37,692 bases of DNA from an uncultured Anaeromyxobacter sp. (GCA_903874275.1 CAIQRS010000033.1:1-37692), one strand, 5' to 3'. Numbered from the stretch's first letter, positions 15,675-23,717 are shown. Notes: generated by a model not told the origin, from the sequence alone. Program-made: numbers and translations.

Positions 15675-16319
15675 ATGAAACGCGACATGAAGAAGCTCAA
15701 CATCATCCTCGCCATCCTGTTTGCCTTCGCGCTGCCGCTCACCGTATGGGCGGCTACCTCGGAGGTGACGTTCACGAAATGGTTCACCTCGACCGACACC
15801 GGAGACGCCACCGGGACCACCGGCGCCAGCACGATTTCGGCGCACGGAGGCACGGTTTCTTTTTCCGGGTCAACGCCGGTCATCGACTTTTACAGCGTGA
15901 CGGCCGACAACGCGGCGAACCGCCTGTACATCTTGGCCGACGGCAGTGTCTCGACGGCGATGACTGCGGCGACTTCCGCAACCGGGACTGTTATGCACGT
16001 CAATGGAACTACCGGATTTGTCGCTGAAGATTACGTCGCGCTCCAGAACGATAGCACCCAGAAGTTCGAGGTAAACAAAATCGCCTCTATGGCCGACGCT
16101 TCGCACATCACGCTGGCGCGAGCTACTGCCACGGGGAACGATTTTGCAATCGGAACTAAGATCAAGAAGCTGTCTGTACTGTATTCGGTTCCGGTTGGTG
16201 CGGCTACGGTTACGACTTCAGCGGGCCTCGTGGGCAAGCCCGGAAAAGTCCTCGCGTGGCATCTTGACGGGTCGGTTGCCGCACGAATCCACAACGTCAG
16301 CGGACACTACGAGAAGTAG
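15675..16319 (+). CDS. Exported beta-rich protein downstream of capsid, function unknown
   Basis: The 214-residue product has a classic Sec signal peptide: MKRDMKKLN, a hydrophobic core IILAILFAFALPL and an AxA-like cleavage region TVWAA near residue 27. The mature part is Thr/Ser/Ala-rich and probably all beta, with an HVNGTTGF motif that recurs as HxNGT in the protein at 18126. The ribosome-binding site is GGGAGGAGA. A signal peptide in the head module is unexpected, since capsid decoration proteins assemble in the cytoplasm. It could be periplasmic, surface-displayed, or use the segment as a membrane anchor. No family is recognised. Confidence 0.65.
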   Translation: MKRDMKKLNIILAILFAFALPLTVWAATSEVTFTKWFTSTDTGDATGTTGASTISAHGGTVSFSGSTPVIDFYSVTADNAANRLYILADGSVSTAMTAATSATGTVMHVNGTTGFVAEDYVALQNDSTQKFEVNKIASMADASHITLARATATGNDFAIGTKIKKLSVLYSVPVGAATVTTSAGLVGKPGKVLAWHLDGSVAARIHNVSGHYEK

Positions 16320-16333
16320 GGGGGGGGGAGAAC

Positions 16334-16480
16334 ATGGCTTTGGTGATGACCGAACGCAAGGTTGTGCTCGTCGAGGCGGGCAAGGAAAAGAAGGTGTTCA
16401 ACGTCGGCGATCCCGTGCCGAAGGAATATCTCGCGGCCTGGACCGGAAAGCCGTTCGTCAAGGACGACGGGAAGAAGTAA
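16334..16480 (+). CDS. Small basic protein
   Basis: A 48-codon ORF is preceded by a G-rich ribosome-binding region that includes a run of ten G (16319-16328). The product (MALVMTERKVVLVEAGKEKK, then VFNVGDPVPKEYLAAWTGKP) resembles the short proteins often found between capsid and connector genes in siphophages, which carry a beta-strand followed by a VPKEYL-type helix. It is followed at once by a strong terminator. Its function is unknown. Confidence 0.6.
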   Translation: MALVMTERKVVLVEAGKEKKVFNVGDPVPKEYLAAWTGKPFVKDDGKK

Positions 16481-16489
16481 GCACATGAA

Positions 16490-16530
16490 ACGGCGCCCGC
16501 AGATCACACACGACGGCCTGCGGGCGCCGT
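16490..16530 (+). terminator. Strong rho-independent terminator after the head genes
   Basis: A perfect 13-bp GC-rich stem (16490-16502 with 16518-16530) encloses a 15-base loop and is followed by CTGTTTTA. It separates the capsid group from the genes for exported proteins and could set a high capsid-to-downstream transcript ratio. Confidence 0.85.
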
Positions 16531-16570
16531 CTGTTTTAGTGAGTATCTCGCTCGGACTCGGAGTCCGCCC

Positions 16571-16732
16571 ATGACCTCCCTCCGCACCGCCCTCTTCCTC
16601 CGCATGGCCGAGCTGCTCGGAGCGCTGCCCCTGGCCGATAGCGCAACGACCTCGCGCGTGCTCGCCGGGTGGGCCGAGATTCGCGATCAGGTGGCGGGCG
16701 AGGTGGATGCGATGACGGAGCGGGAGGGGTAG
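16571..16732 (+). CDS. Small helical hypothetical protein
   Basis: A 53-codon ORF ends directly at the start of the next gene (TAGATG). The product begins MTSLRTALFLRMAELLGALP and ends in an acidic helix (AGEVDAMTEREG). It is amphipathic and not a clear membrane protein. No strong ribosome-binding site is seen. Support comes from composition and exact abutment with the following gene. Confidence 0.45.
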   Translation: MTSLRTALFLRMAELLGALPLADSATTSRVLAGWAEIRDQVAGEVDAMTEREG

Positions 16733-17443
16733 ATGCGGATGCTGCGGACTATCTGCATACTTGCGCTGCTGATGTGTGCCGCGCCCGCGTCGGCGGCGCT
16801 TGAAGTCAATCTGTATCTCGCACCGCAACTCGGGGACGGAACCACCATCGAAACGGCGTACCGCTCATTACTCAACGACTTTGTTCATCCGCAAAATGGA
16901 GAGTGGTTCGATGAGTTGGACAACCCCGTGCGCCATTATTCGATTGTCGTCCTCTACGCCGAACCGGCTACACATCAGGCGATCCAGGCCGACTCACGCG
17001 TAACGCGGTTGATCCCGATGGTGAGCGCCACGGTGGAGCAGGTGCGGACAAATTTTGACACTCCGCTGACATCACTGTTTTCCAGCGGCGCGCTAACCAC
17101 GTTGCGGGCAAGAATCGAGGCGCTCGGTATTGACACCGAATGGGCGACTGCGGCAACGACCATGCGCGATCTGGTTAAGCGCATCTTGCACCAGCACATG
17201 GTCGTGCAACGAACCAACGTAGCCAGAGAAACGGCGCTAGATCGGCTTTACGCTTTGCCTCTGACCGGCACGGTGGCCGACCTGACGGATGCGCAGCGCA
17301 CGGCGGCCAAGGAGTGGATGACCAGAAAGGGGATGCCCACCGCGTGGATTACCACCTCAACGACGGTGCGCCAACTGCTCCGCTATATCATCGAGCGCGT
17401 AAATGCCGAACCGCTGAACGTCGGGCAGGTAGGCACTCAATGA
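16733..17443 (+). CDS. Exported hypothetical protein
   Basis: The 236-residue product begins with a typical signal peptide (MRMLRTICILALLMCAAPAS, then AALE) and a likely AxA cleavage after about residue 21. The mature part is mixed alpha/beta, with a repeated pattern near the end: TDAQRTAAKEWMTRKGMPTA is followed by a Thr-rich stretch and a helix. No family is recognised. The start abuts the previous stop, and the end overlaps the next start. It is one of a series of at least five exported or anchored proteins in this block. Confidence 0.6.
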   Translation: MRMLRTICILALLMCAAPASAALEVNLYLAPQLGDGTTIETAYRSLLNDFVHPQNGEWFDELDNPVRHYSIVVLYAEPATHQAIQADSRVTRLIPMVSATVEQVRTNFDTPLTSLFSSGALTTLRARIEALGIDTEWATAATTMRDLVKRILHQHMVVQRTNVARETALDRLYALPLTGTVADLTDAQRTAAKEWMTRKGMPTAWITTSTTVRQLLRYIIERVNAEPLNVGQVGTQ

Positions 17444-18126
17444 AGCGACAGCTAATTTCTGCCGCGATGTTTGTGCTTGCAGTGTGGTGTTCTCCTTCAT
17501 TCGCGGCGTCGTACTCCGATAATTTCAACCGCGCCGATGCGAACCCACTCGATGGTTCATGGGCGTCTATGACCGGATGGGAAGCGCCAAAGATCGTCTC
17601 TAACGCCGTGTATACCGCCACTACTGCTGGAGCCAATTCGCTGTATCGCTCGACGCACGGGGTATATGCCGATAACCAGTACTGCCAGCTTTATTTTGCC
17701 TCCACAGACAACACTTTCGCTACAGCAAACATGATTATTGGAGTGCGCTCGGCGGCAAACGGGGATTGTTATTTCGGCTTTGTGACGAATAAAAACTACG
17801 CGCTAGCAAACGTGCGGTATTACTGGTTTAAAAACGTATCCGGTTCGTTATCTACCATCGGTTCGGTTGCGTACCACGCCGACACATCTAACGCCGTTGG
17901 CAGGACGTACCGCACGGAAATCGTTGGCAGCACGTTAGAAATATTCTCCAACGGCGCGTCTCAAGGAACCAGAACAGACACGGCGCTGACAAGTGGTGTT
18001 CCGTCCGTTGGCGGATCAACTCAAATTTCCGGCGCTTCTAGGTACATTTTCGATAATTTCGAGGGCGGGGACATTCTTCCCGCCATCCCGTGGATTCCTG
18101 CAGTCACTCAAGGAGGGCCGATCTAA
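17440..18126 (+). CDS. Exported lectin-like (concanavalin A-type) protein
   Basis: Residues 1-23 are a signal peptide ending SPSFAAS. The mature protein has features of a laminin-G/concanavalin A-like jelly roll: SDNFNRADANPLDGSW (a motif frequent at the start of such domains in secreted bacterial proteins), MIIGVRSAANGDCYFGFVTN, YRTEIVGSTLEIFSNGASQG and SRYIFDNFEGGD near the end. These domains usually bind glycans. The C-terminus is a short Pro-rich tail. It may help virions or infected cells attach to polysaccharide. The fold call is by motif resemblance only. Confidence 0.6.
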   Translation: MKRQLISAAMFVLAVWCSPSFAASYSDNFNRADANPLDGSWASMTGWEAPKIVSNAVYTATTAGANSLYRSTHGVYADNQYCQLYFASTDNTFATANMIIGVRSAANGDCYFGFVTNKNYALANVRYYWFKNVSGSLSTIGSVAYHADTSNAVGRTYRTEIVGSTLEIFSNGASQGTRTDTALTSGVPSVGGSTQISGASRYIFDNFEGGDILPAIPWIPAVTQGGPI

Positions 18127-19463
18127 TGAGCTTGAAACCATCAGAGCGATTCCACCTCGCGCTCGGGTTTGCGATCCTGTTTCTCGTCGGCGCTCCGACC
18201 GTCTGGGCACTGAGAAAGAACGTAAGCGATCAGCGAGTATGCACGGAGATGTACCTGATCGCAGGCGGTCCGCACAACACAGGGACGACGACAGTTTTAT
18301 ATTCGCACAACAACAGCACGGCCACCACGCAGTTCGGCACGAACGCGACGAGTTACAGCAATGGCCTCTGGTGCGTGAACCTCGACAGCACAGCGACGAA
18401 CAGCGATTACGTCGGCGTGGTGTTTCACCCGTCCTCGTCGCTGGCCCTCGATGCTCTGGTTCAGATGTACACCTCAGTCGCCGCCGACATCACACACATC
18501 AACGGGACAGCGACCACAGGCGGTCGGGTGGACGCGAACCTCACGCACGTCAACGGCACGGCCACCACGGCGACCCTCGATTCCAACGCCGCGCTTGTCA
18601 CGACGGCCAACGCGCACCTGACCAGCACGCTGTATGGGCTGAACGCTTTGCACGTCAACGGAACCGCGACGAAAGCCGAAGTGGACAACATTCATGCGGT
18701 GACCGTGCTGGTGCATACGACGATCTCTGCGACAGCGCCAACAGAAACGAGTATCAGGCTCTCGTCTGGAGGAAGCGACCAGAACGATGCCTACAACGGG
18801 ATGATGGTTATTCTTGATGGTGACGAAGGTGGTGGATTATTCGTCGCCCGCTCTATCATTGACTACGCAGGCGACACCAAAACCGTCACGTTTTCTCCCG
18901 CGCTGATCCATGTCCCGACTGCTGGCGGACGCGTGGACATCGTGCCGAGCAACCCGCAGATCAACGACATAGACACGGAAACGGATGCGCTCACAACGAA
19001 CTTGGCGCTGGTCCCGAAGAGCAACGGGACACTGGCGTTCAACGCGACGGCAAACGCCGCGATCAACGGGAGCCTGGCGACGAGCGGAAATGTCGCCACG
19101 ATCCTTGGGCATCTCAACGGTACACTCGACGCAGGCACGCACCTGAACAGCACGGCGCAGGTCGTCGCGATTGAGGCCGCGCTGGCCTTGGCGCATGGGA
19201 GCGGCTCGTGGGACGCGATAGGCGGCGCGGGAGAAACCAAGGAAGACATCGCCGCCGCTGTCTGGAATACCACCGCCGCATCGCATGTCAACTCATCCAT
19301 CATGGGCGGGGTGTTGAACATCGCAGGGACGGGGATCGCGACGGCCAACAGCCATTTGAACGGCACCATCGAGGCTGGGTCGCACCTGAACAGCACAGCG
19401 CAGGTCGAGGCCATTGATACAAAACTCTCTACCGGGCACGGGCCCGGCGTGTGGAGCAAGTAG
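18126..19463 (+). CDS. Membrane-anchored or exported repeat protein with HxNGT motifs
   Basis: The 445-residue product has an N-terminal hydrophobic segment (about 9-27, LALGFAILFLVGAPTVWAL), a domain to about residue 110, then repeated short motifs HINGTATT, HVNGTATT, HVNGTATK, HLNGTLDAGTHLNSTAQV and HLNGTIEAGSHLNSTAQV. A distinct domain lies in between (about 200-285, RLSSGGSDQNDAYNGMMVIL). The repeats suggest a fibrous, beta-helical or trimeric stalk of adhesin type. TAATG overlap couples it to the lectin-like gene. It could be a virion fibre or a surface protein; the N-terminal hydrophobic segment favours membrane association. Confidence 0.55.
   Translation: MSLKPSERFHLALGFAILFLVGAPTVWALRKNVSDQRVCTEMYLIAGGPHNTGTTTVLYSHNNSTATTQFGTNATSYSNGLWCVNLDSTATNSDYVGVVFHPSSSLALDALVQMYTSVAADITHINGTATTGGRVDANLTHVNGTATTATLDSNAALVTTANAHLTSTLYGLNALHVNGTATKAEVDNIHAVTVLVHTTISATAPTETSIRLSSGGSDQNDAYNGMMVILDGDEGGGLFVARSIIDYAGDTKTVTFSPALIHVPTAGGRVDIVPSNPQINDIDTETDALTTNLALVPKSNGTLAFNATANAAINGSLATSGNVATILGHLNGTLDAGTHLNSTAQVVAIEAALALAHGSGSWDAIGGAGETKEDIAAAVWNTTAASHVNSSIMGGVLNIAGTGIATANSHLNGTIEAGSHLNSTAQVEAIDTKLSTGHGPGVWSK
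19110..19163 (+). repeat. Internal duplicated 54-bp unit, copy 1 (copy 2 at 19353-19406)
   Basis: This 54-base unit encodes HLNGTLDAGTHLNSTAQV and recurs at 19353-19406 as HLNGTIEAGSHLNSTAQV. The second halves (CGCACCTGAACAGCAC onward) are nearly identical in DNA. It marks recent internal duplication within the stalk-like protein. Confidence 0.75.
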
Positions 19464-19766
19464 ATGGCTACGCAGAATTTCCCGATCTTTCTCGGTCCTG
19501 CCAACTCGGGTGCTGACTTTACAGATTACACGCTGACTGTTTTCACCGCTGACGGAACCCCCGTTGTTACCACCGACTGGGAATGGGCCGGAACCATCGC
19601 AGGAGGGTACGTCGTCACGATCCCGACAGCAGCTCCGGGCGGGACGTATCATGTTGCACACACCATCGCCGGAACCCCGTGGGCGCAGGGGACTATCCCG
19701 ACTACCGCCTCTGCCTCCGCAATCCCCGAGGGCGGCGGCATCACCACGGTGGCGGTGGTGCCGTAA
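19464..19766 (+). CDS. Small beta-sandwich-like protein of the exported-protein block
   Basis: The 100-residue product alternates strand-forming segments (DYTLTVFTADGTPVVTTDWE, GGYVVTIPTAAPGGTYHVAH) and ends in a Gly/Val tail. The pattern resembles the small Ig-like domain seen in the neighbouring 20492 product and in the N-terminus of the connector protein, a domain that accompanies tail or fibre components. Start and end abut or overlap neighbours. There is no signal peptide. The homology is suggested by pattern and order, not proven. Confidence 0.5.
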   Translation: MATQNFPIFLGPANSGADFTDYTLTVFTADGTPVVTTDWEWAGTIAGGYVVTIPTAAPGGTYHVAHTIAGTPWAQGTIPTTASASAIPEGGGITTVAVVP

Positions 19767-19894
19767 TGGTTTACCACATCCATATTCCCGAGGAGTCGGA
19801 GTGGGATGTGGCGGTAGTCGTGCCTGACGAGTTCGTGCTGCCCGATGCGGATTACCAGGTGCCGCAGACCGACGAGGATGAGGACGATGCATAA
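19766..19894 (+). CDS. Short acidic protein
   Basis: A 42-codon ORF starts within the previous stop (TAATG) and overlaps the next gene. It encodes MVYHIHIPEESEWDVAVVVP then an Asp/Glu-rich tail. Short acidic proteins of this kind occur between structural genes in phages. Support is packing and composition only. Confidence 0.45.
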   Translation: MVYHIHIPEESEWDVAVVVPDEFVLPDADYQVPQTDEDEDDA

Positions 19895-20495
19895 ACAGCA
19901 CGAAATGGAAGGATGGTCACGAGCGACCATGCTCGGCATTGCGGACTATCTCTCGTGCACCGGCGGGGGCGAGGGCGGGACGTGTCCTCATTGCGCGACG
20001 AATGAGAAGCGGGGGCGTTTGCTCAAGAAAATAATGAGCGAATCGGCGCATTATGCGACTAACTTACGATGGGAAAAGAAGAAATACGCTGCGCTCGCGG
20101 TGGTCGCAGCCGTGGCGCTCCTGCTCATCGCCTCCCCTGTCATGGCCGGGGAATCGTCGTGGTGGGGCAAGGCGAAGGTCGCGATAAGCGGGTGGCTCGG
20201 CAGGCCCACAGTGCCCATCGGGTGGGGGCCGGGAGTACAGCGCGACGAGATCGCAAACGGGCAGGTTGTCCTGTCGTGGGATCACGACGGCGATCCTGAC
20301 TTGGCGGGGTTCAAAATCTACTACGGTGTGGCGTCGAGTTATTATACGGAATCCGTACTCGTCGCATCTGCCGCCGCTCGCACTGCCGCTGTGACCGGGC
20401 TGGATAATGGGACGCTCTATTATTTTGCGGCTACCGCATACGATACTGACGGAAACGAATCGGGCTACTCAAACGAGGTGTCAAAAACGCCATGA
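19887..20495 (+). CDS. Membrane-anchored fibronectin type III protein
   Basis: The 202-residue product has a Cys-containing N-terminal part (CTGGGEGGTCPHC, about residues 24-36), a hydrophobic helix ending in an A-x-A-like site (YAALAVVAAVALLLIASPVM, about 66-85), and a C-terminal FN3 domain: NGQVVLSWDHDGDPDLAGFK, then TGLDNGTLYYFAATAYDTDG and SGYSNEVSKTP. FN3 domains on phage structural proteins often contact cell-surface glycans. If translation starts at ATG 20034, the hydrophobic helix becomes a normal signal peptide; the N-terminal zinc-like motif argues for the longer form. Confidence 0.65.
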   Translation: MHKQHEMEGWSRATMLGIADYLSCTGGGEGGTCPHCATNEKRGRLLKKIMSESAHYATNLRWEKKKYAALAVVAAVALLLIASPVMAGESSWWGKAKVAISGWLGRPTVPIGWGPGVQRDEIANGQVVLSWDHDGDPDLAGFKIYYGVASSYYTESVLVASAAARTAAVTGLDNGTLYYFAATAYDTDGNESGYSNEVSKTP

Positions 20496-21028
20496 GCGCA
20501 ACATTAACCTTGCCTTACACCTACGATCCGAGCGGTGCCGGAGTCATCAAGATACGTAACGCTTCGACGGGGCTTCTCTACGACGCTGAGGACGGGGAGT
20601 TCAGAGCGACTCCCGCGACGGGATACGTCGAAGCAGACCCCGTGTCCGGCGTGGCGGGGGGATACCTGCTGACGCTGGTGCAAGAGTGGACGGCGACGAT
20701 TCAGTTTTTCCACTACGCGACGCCCGCAATGGACACGCAGCCGACGTTGATCGGAGCGGGGGTGTTCGTGGCGGGGATTGTGGATACCAGCATCACAGTG
20801 GCATCTGTTACCGGATCAGTCGGCAGCGTGACCGGGTCCGTCACGGTCGGGACAAACAACGACAAAACCGGATACGGACTCGCTACCGCCCCGCTTGACG
20901 CGGCTGGGGTCAGAACAGCGGTGGGGCTCGACGGCGTGAACAAGGTGGCGCAGTCGCTCACGGGAGCAGTCGCGAGCGGAAGCGGAAATGCTGTGGCTAC
21001 AGTCAATGTGTCGACGGAGCAGGAGTAA
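20492..21028 (+). CDS. Tail/fibre-associated protein with Ig-like N-terminus
   Basis: The 178-residue product begins with a beta domain (VIKIRNASTGLLYDAEDGEF, then GGYLLTLVQEWTATIQFFHY) that corresponds strand by strand to the N-terminus of the connector protein at 21032. A low-complexity stretch VTGSVGSVTGSVTVG follows, then NNDKTGYGLATAPLDAAGVR, a motif common in phage fibre and baseplate accessory proteins. No signal peptide is present. It probably forms a virion appendage or cofactor of the connector; this is inference from the shared domain. Confidence 0.5.
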   Translation: MSATLTLPYTYDPSGAGVIKIRNASTGLLYDAEDGEFRATPATGYVEADPVSGVAGGYLLTLVQEWTATIQFFHYATPAMDTQPTLIGAGVFVAGIVDTSITVASVTGSVGSVTGSVTVGTNNDKTGYGLATAPLDAAGVRTAVGLDGVNKVAQSLTGAVASGSGNAVATVNVSTEQE

Positions 21029-21031
21029 TAA

Positions 21032-21961
21032 ATGGCGAAGACCAAGAAATTCAGCTTTGTTGCCGCACCTGGACTGACGGTCTACGCCGTATTGATCCAG
21101 CGCGACACGGGACATTATCTCAACGACGCGGACGGCGGGTTCGCCACGGCGCCGGCCGACAAGTATCAGGAAGTCACAGAAGATGCCGCGCTCGCTGGCC
21201 GGTACACCTACGACGAATCCCGCACGGCGTGGGCTGACGGACCCTACGAGTTTATTGCGTACTCGCAGCTCGGCGGCACGCCAGACCCGACCACCGATAC
21301 CGCGATAGCGTCGGGGTCGTTTTCGCTCATCAACGACTCGGTACCAGTCACCGCCTCGAGCACGATTCTTGGGCTTTGCACGCTCGCCGACGTGAAGACG
21401 CAGCTCAACCTCCCCGGCAGCGACATGGACCAGCTCGTCACCGACATGATCGCAGCGGCCGAGGCGATGATACAGGGCAAGACCGGATACACGCTCATTG
21501 CCACCGACCACACGGAGTACTTCTCGCCGGGGCAGCGCGGCGGCAACGCCGGGACGGACCTGGCGACATTGCGTGTCCGAGAGCACCCGGTCATCAGTGT
21601 GGCGAGCATCTACGAAGACGACGAGCGGTCATGGTCCGACCCGTCCGACGAGATCCCCGCAGCCGATTACTATACTTCGGGTTACGCCGTGCGCCTTTAC
21701 AACGACGGCGACACGCGCTCTTTTCGCGCCGGGCATCGCACTGTGCGCGTCATCTACCGCGCCGGCTACGAGACGATCCCCGCCGATCTGCGCCGGGCCT
21801 GCGTGATGATGGCCGCGCACCTGTACTACAAAGCCGAGCGGCAGCGCCAGAACATCGCTTCCGAGAGCATGGGTGACGCCGCCGTGACCTATCTCGACCA
21901 GGCCATGCCGAAGGAAGTCGTCGAGCTTCTGCGCCCGTACACGAGGCCGACCGGGCTATGA
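21032..21961 (+). CDS. Head-tail connector (gp6-like) with an N-terminal accessory domain
   Basis: The 309-residue protein is longer than usual connectors (about 100-200). From about residue 112 it matches HK97 gp6/phage head-tail connector patterns: LCTLADVKTQLNLPGSDMDQ, LVTDMIAAAEAMIQGKTG, LRRACVMMAAHLYYKAERQR and a short C-terminal helix. The first ~105 residues are a separate beta domain (VYAVLIQRDTGHYLNDADGG, TYDESRTAWADGPYEFIAY) resembling the preceding gene product. Connectors dock under the portal to join head and tail. The fusion would place the accessory domain at the neck of the virion. Confidence 0.75.
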   Translation: MAKTKKFSFVAAPGLTVYAVLIQRDTGHYLNDADGGFATAPADKYQEVTEDAALAGRYTYDESRTAWADGPYEFIAYSQLGGTPDPTTDTAIASGSFSLINDSVPVTASSTILGLCTLADVKTQLNLPGSDMDQLVTDMIAAAEAMIQGKTGYTLIATDHTEYFSPGQRGGNAGTDLATLRVREHPVISVASIYEDDERSWSDPSDEIPAADYYTSGYAVRLYNDGDTRSFRAGHRTVRVIYRAGYETIPADLRRACVMMAAHLYYKAERQRQNIASESMGDAAVTYLDQAMPKEVVELLRPYTRPTGL

Positions 21962-22497
21962 GCGCCGTGCAGATTGTCACCGATGATCTCAAGGCGCAGA
22001 TCTACCGTCTCGAGGGGTTGCAGCGCGCTACGCCCGAGCAGAAGACGCGCTTTCTCATGCGCTCGATTATCGCCGTGGAGCGGCAGGCGAAAATCAACGC
22101 GCCGGTGAAGTCCGGGCAGCTCCGCCGCAAGATGAGTCACAGGGTTGAGGGCGCAAACTCGGCTGTCATCACGGCTGGTGTAGTTTACGGGCGCATTCAG
22201 GAGTTTGGCGGCGTGACCAAGCCGCACGACATCAAGGCGCGGCCATCGCCGTTCCGCACGGAGTTCTCCTGGCGCAAGGGCAACATCATCGGCAAGCGCG
22301 AACGGGGCAGGACCGGCGGCGTGCTGGCGTTCATGGTGGGCGGAAAGCTCGTCTTCGCCAAGTCGGTCAAGCACCCCGGCAGCCGCATTAAGCCGAAGCA
22401 CTACACCCGCGACGCTTTCGAGCAACTGCGCCCACAGATCGAAGAGGACGCCCGCAAGCTCATGGCTGCCCAGGCCGGAAAGGGAGAGGCGCCGTGA
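21958..22497 (+). CDS. HK97 gp10-like head-tail/tail completion protein
   Basis: The 179-residue product has the HK97 gp10 family layout: ERQAKINAPVKSGQLRRKMS (about residues 40-60), YGRIQEFGG (a hallmark Y..xxEfG), and a C-terminal helix after KHPGSRIKPKHYTRDAFEQL. It is coupled by ATGA to the connector gene and by GTGA to the next gene. This family functions at the head-tail junction or in tail completion. Position between connector and tail-terminator candidates agrees. Confidence 0.8.
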   Translation: MSAVQIVTDDLKAQIYRLEGLQRATPEQKTRFLMRSIIAVERQAKINAPVKSGQLRRKMSHRVEGANSAVITAGVVYGRIQEFGGVTKPHDIKARPSPFRTEFSWRKGNIIGKRERGRTGGVLAFMVGGKLVFAKSVKHPGSRIKPKHYTRDAFEQLRPQIEEDARKLMAAQAGKGEAP

Positions 22498-22934
22498 GCA
22501 AGCTCAAGTCGATCAAAGATTACTACGTCGCCGCGTTCCAGGCGATCAACGGGACCGGCGGATACGTCAATACCGTCGCCGCGATCAACCAGCGCACAGT
22601 GAACAAGCTCGCCGAGGTGAGCAAGGGCGCCGCCGAGATCTTCGTACAGATCAAGGCCAAGAAGGATACCGGGCCGAATACGACGAAAAAGCGCGTGCGC
22701 ACGGCTACCGTCATCGTCACGGGGCAGATCACAAACCCGCTCGACGCCGCGAATAACGACGCCGCAATCTTCTCGCTCGACGCCGACGTCGAGAAGGCCG
22801 CAGGCGCAGACCTTCACTGTGGCGGCGCGGCAATCACCAGCCGGCCGATTGGCACGAGCTTTATCTACGGCGACCCATCCGTGCAGCTCGAGTCGACGAT
22901 TGAGGTGCAGTACGTAGACGAGGTGACCCCGTGA
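22494..22934 (+). CDS. Probable tail terminator/tail completion protein
   Basis: A GTG start overlaps the gp10-like stop. The 146-residue product fits size and place of tail-terminator proteins that cap the tail tube. It has alternating strands (AEIFVQIKAKKDTGPNTTKK, RVRTATVIVTGQI) and a C-terminal strand (QLESTIEVQYVDE). No direct motif proves the family, so the call rests mainly on synteny: connector, gp10-like, this gene, major tail protein. Confidence 0.55.
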   Translation: MSKLKSIKDYYVAAFQAINGTGGYVNTVAAINQRTVNKLAEVSKGAAEIFVQIKAKKDTGPNTTKKRVRTATVIVTGQITNPLDAANNDAAIFSLDADVEKAAGADLHCGGAAITSRPIGTSFIYGDPSVQLESTIEVQYVDEVTP

Positions 22935-23014
22935 ATATCTCCAGCACCGGCAAGCACCCCGGTTTCTCTCGCGCTCCAGCAGCGGGAAGTGGTGTGTGCA
23001 TCGAACGAAAATGA
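22931..23014 (+). CDS. Possible 27-residue peptide
   Basis: A GTG-initiated 27-codon ORF overlaps the preceding stop (GTGA) and ends 17 bases before the major tail gene. The peptide is Ser/Gly/basic (VNISSTGKHPGFSRAPAAGS). Nothing beyond translational coupling supports it, and the interval may be simple leader for the major tail gene, which has its own GGAAAGGAAT. Confidence 0.2.
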   Translation: MNISSTGKHPGFSRAPAAGSGVCIERK

Positions 23015-23030
23015 TGGAAAGGAATAACTT

Positions 23031-23717
23031 ATGGCTGACCAGTATTTTGGCGACCTGGCCGAACTGTCGGTAGACGGGAACCCGATCACCATCGGCGCGT
23101 CTTCCAAGGTCGGCAGGACGTGGAAAAAAGCGACCGCCCCGGCAACATGGGCCAAGCCCGAAGTCACCAAGCCTGTTTCGTACCTCGACCAGATTACCAT
23201 CCCGTTCTCGGACATGGACGATCACGCCGAGTTCCTGGTCCTCTGGAACCTTGCGGCGGCAAAGGCTGCAGTCCCGGTCATCCTCTATCCCGAGGGCAAC
23301 ACGGCTGGCAAGCAGACGTGGAACGGCAATGCCTACGTCGAGATCGACGGGATTGACCTTGGCATCGAGAAGGCGGCGGGCGGGACGATCACGCTGAATT
23401 TCACCGGCGGGATGACTCCGAGTCCGAACCTCGTGCTCAACTCGCAGGTCTGTACGGCGGGCCAGGCGGGGCAGGCCTACGCGGGCTTCACGTTCACCAC
23501 CACCGGCGGCACGGCAACCTACGCCTACGACGTGCTGACCTTCGCCGGGACGACCTTCCCCGTCGAGGGCCTGACGTTCACCAACGGCGTGATCGCCGGG
23601 ACGCCCAACGCCAACGCGCCGGTCGGGACACACTACTTTTACATGACCGTCACCGACTCCGCGGCCACCCCTGTGGTCAAGACGTTCCTCTGTTCCATCG
23701 TGATCGCGGCGGCGTAA
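23031..23717 (+). CDS. Major tail (tube) protein with C-terminal Ig-like domain
   Basis: Residues 1-130 are tube-like: GDLAELSVDGNPITIGASSK, TKPVSYLDQITIPFSDMDDH, and YVEIDGIDLGIEKAAGG. Residues about 138-228 form a putative Ig (He_PIG-like) domain with the signature PVEGLTFTNGVIAGTPNANA followed by YFYMTVTDSA. Ig domains on tail tube proteins project from the tail surface and can aid weak attachment to cell-surface polymers. The gene has a good ribosome-binding site and probably high expression, and it lies just before the tail chaperones. Confidence 0.75.
   Translation: MADQYFGDLAELSVDGNPITIGASSKVGRTWKKATAPATWAKPEVTKPVSYLDQITIPFSDMDDHAEFLVLWNLAAAKAAVPVILYPEGNTAGKQTWNGNAYVEIDGIDLGIEKAAGGTITLNFTGGMTPSPNLVLNSQVCTAGQAGQAYAGFTFTTTGGTATYAYDVLTFAGTTFPVEGLTFTNGVIAGTPNANAPVGTHYFYMTVTDSAATPVVKTFLCSIVIAAA

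Noticed and set aside
16319-16328. Run of ten G as a phase-variable tract
   Set aside because: It lies between genes and mainly in the ribosome-binding region of a short ORF. Length changes could tune spacing, but there is no evidence of variation, and it may be a sequencing artefact.
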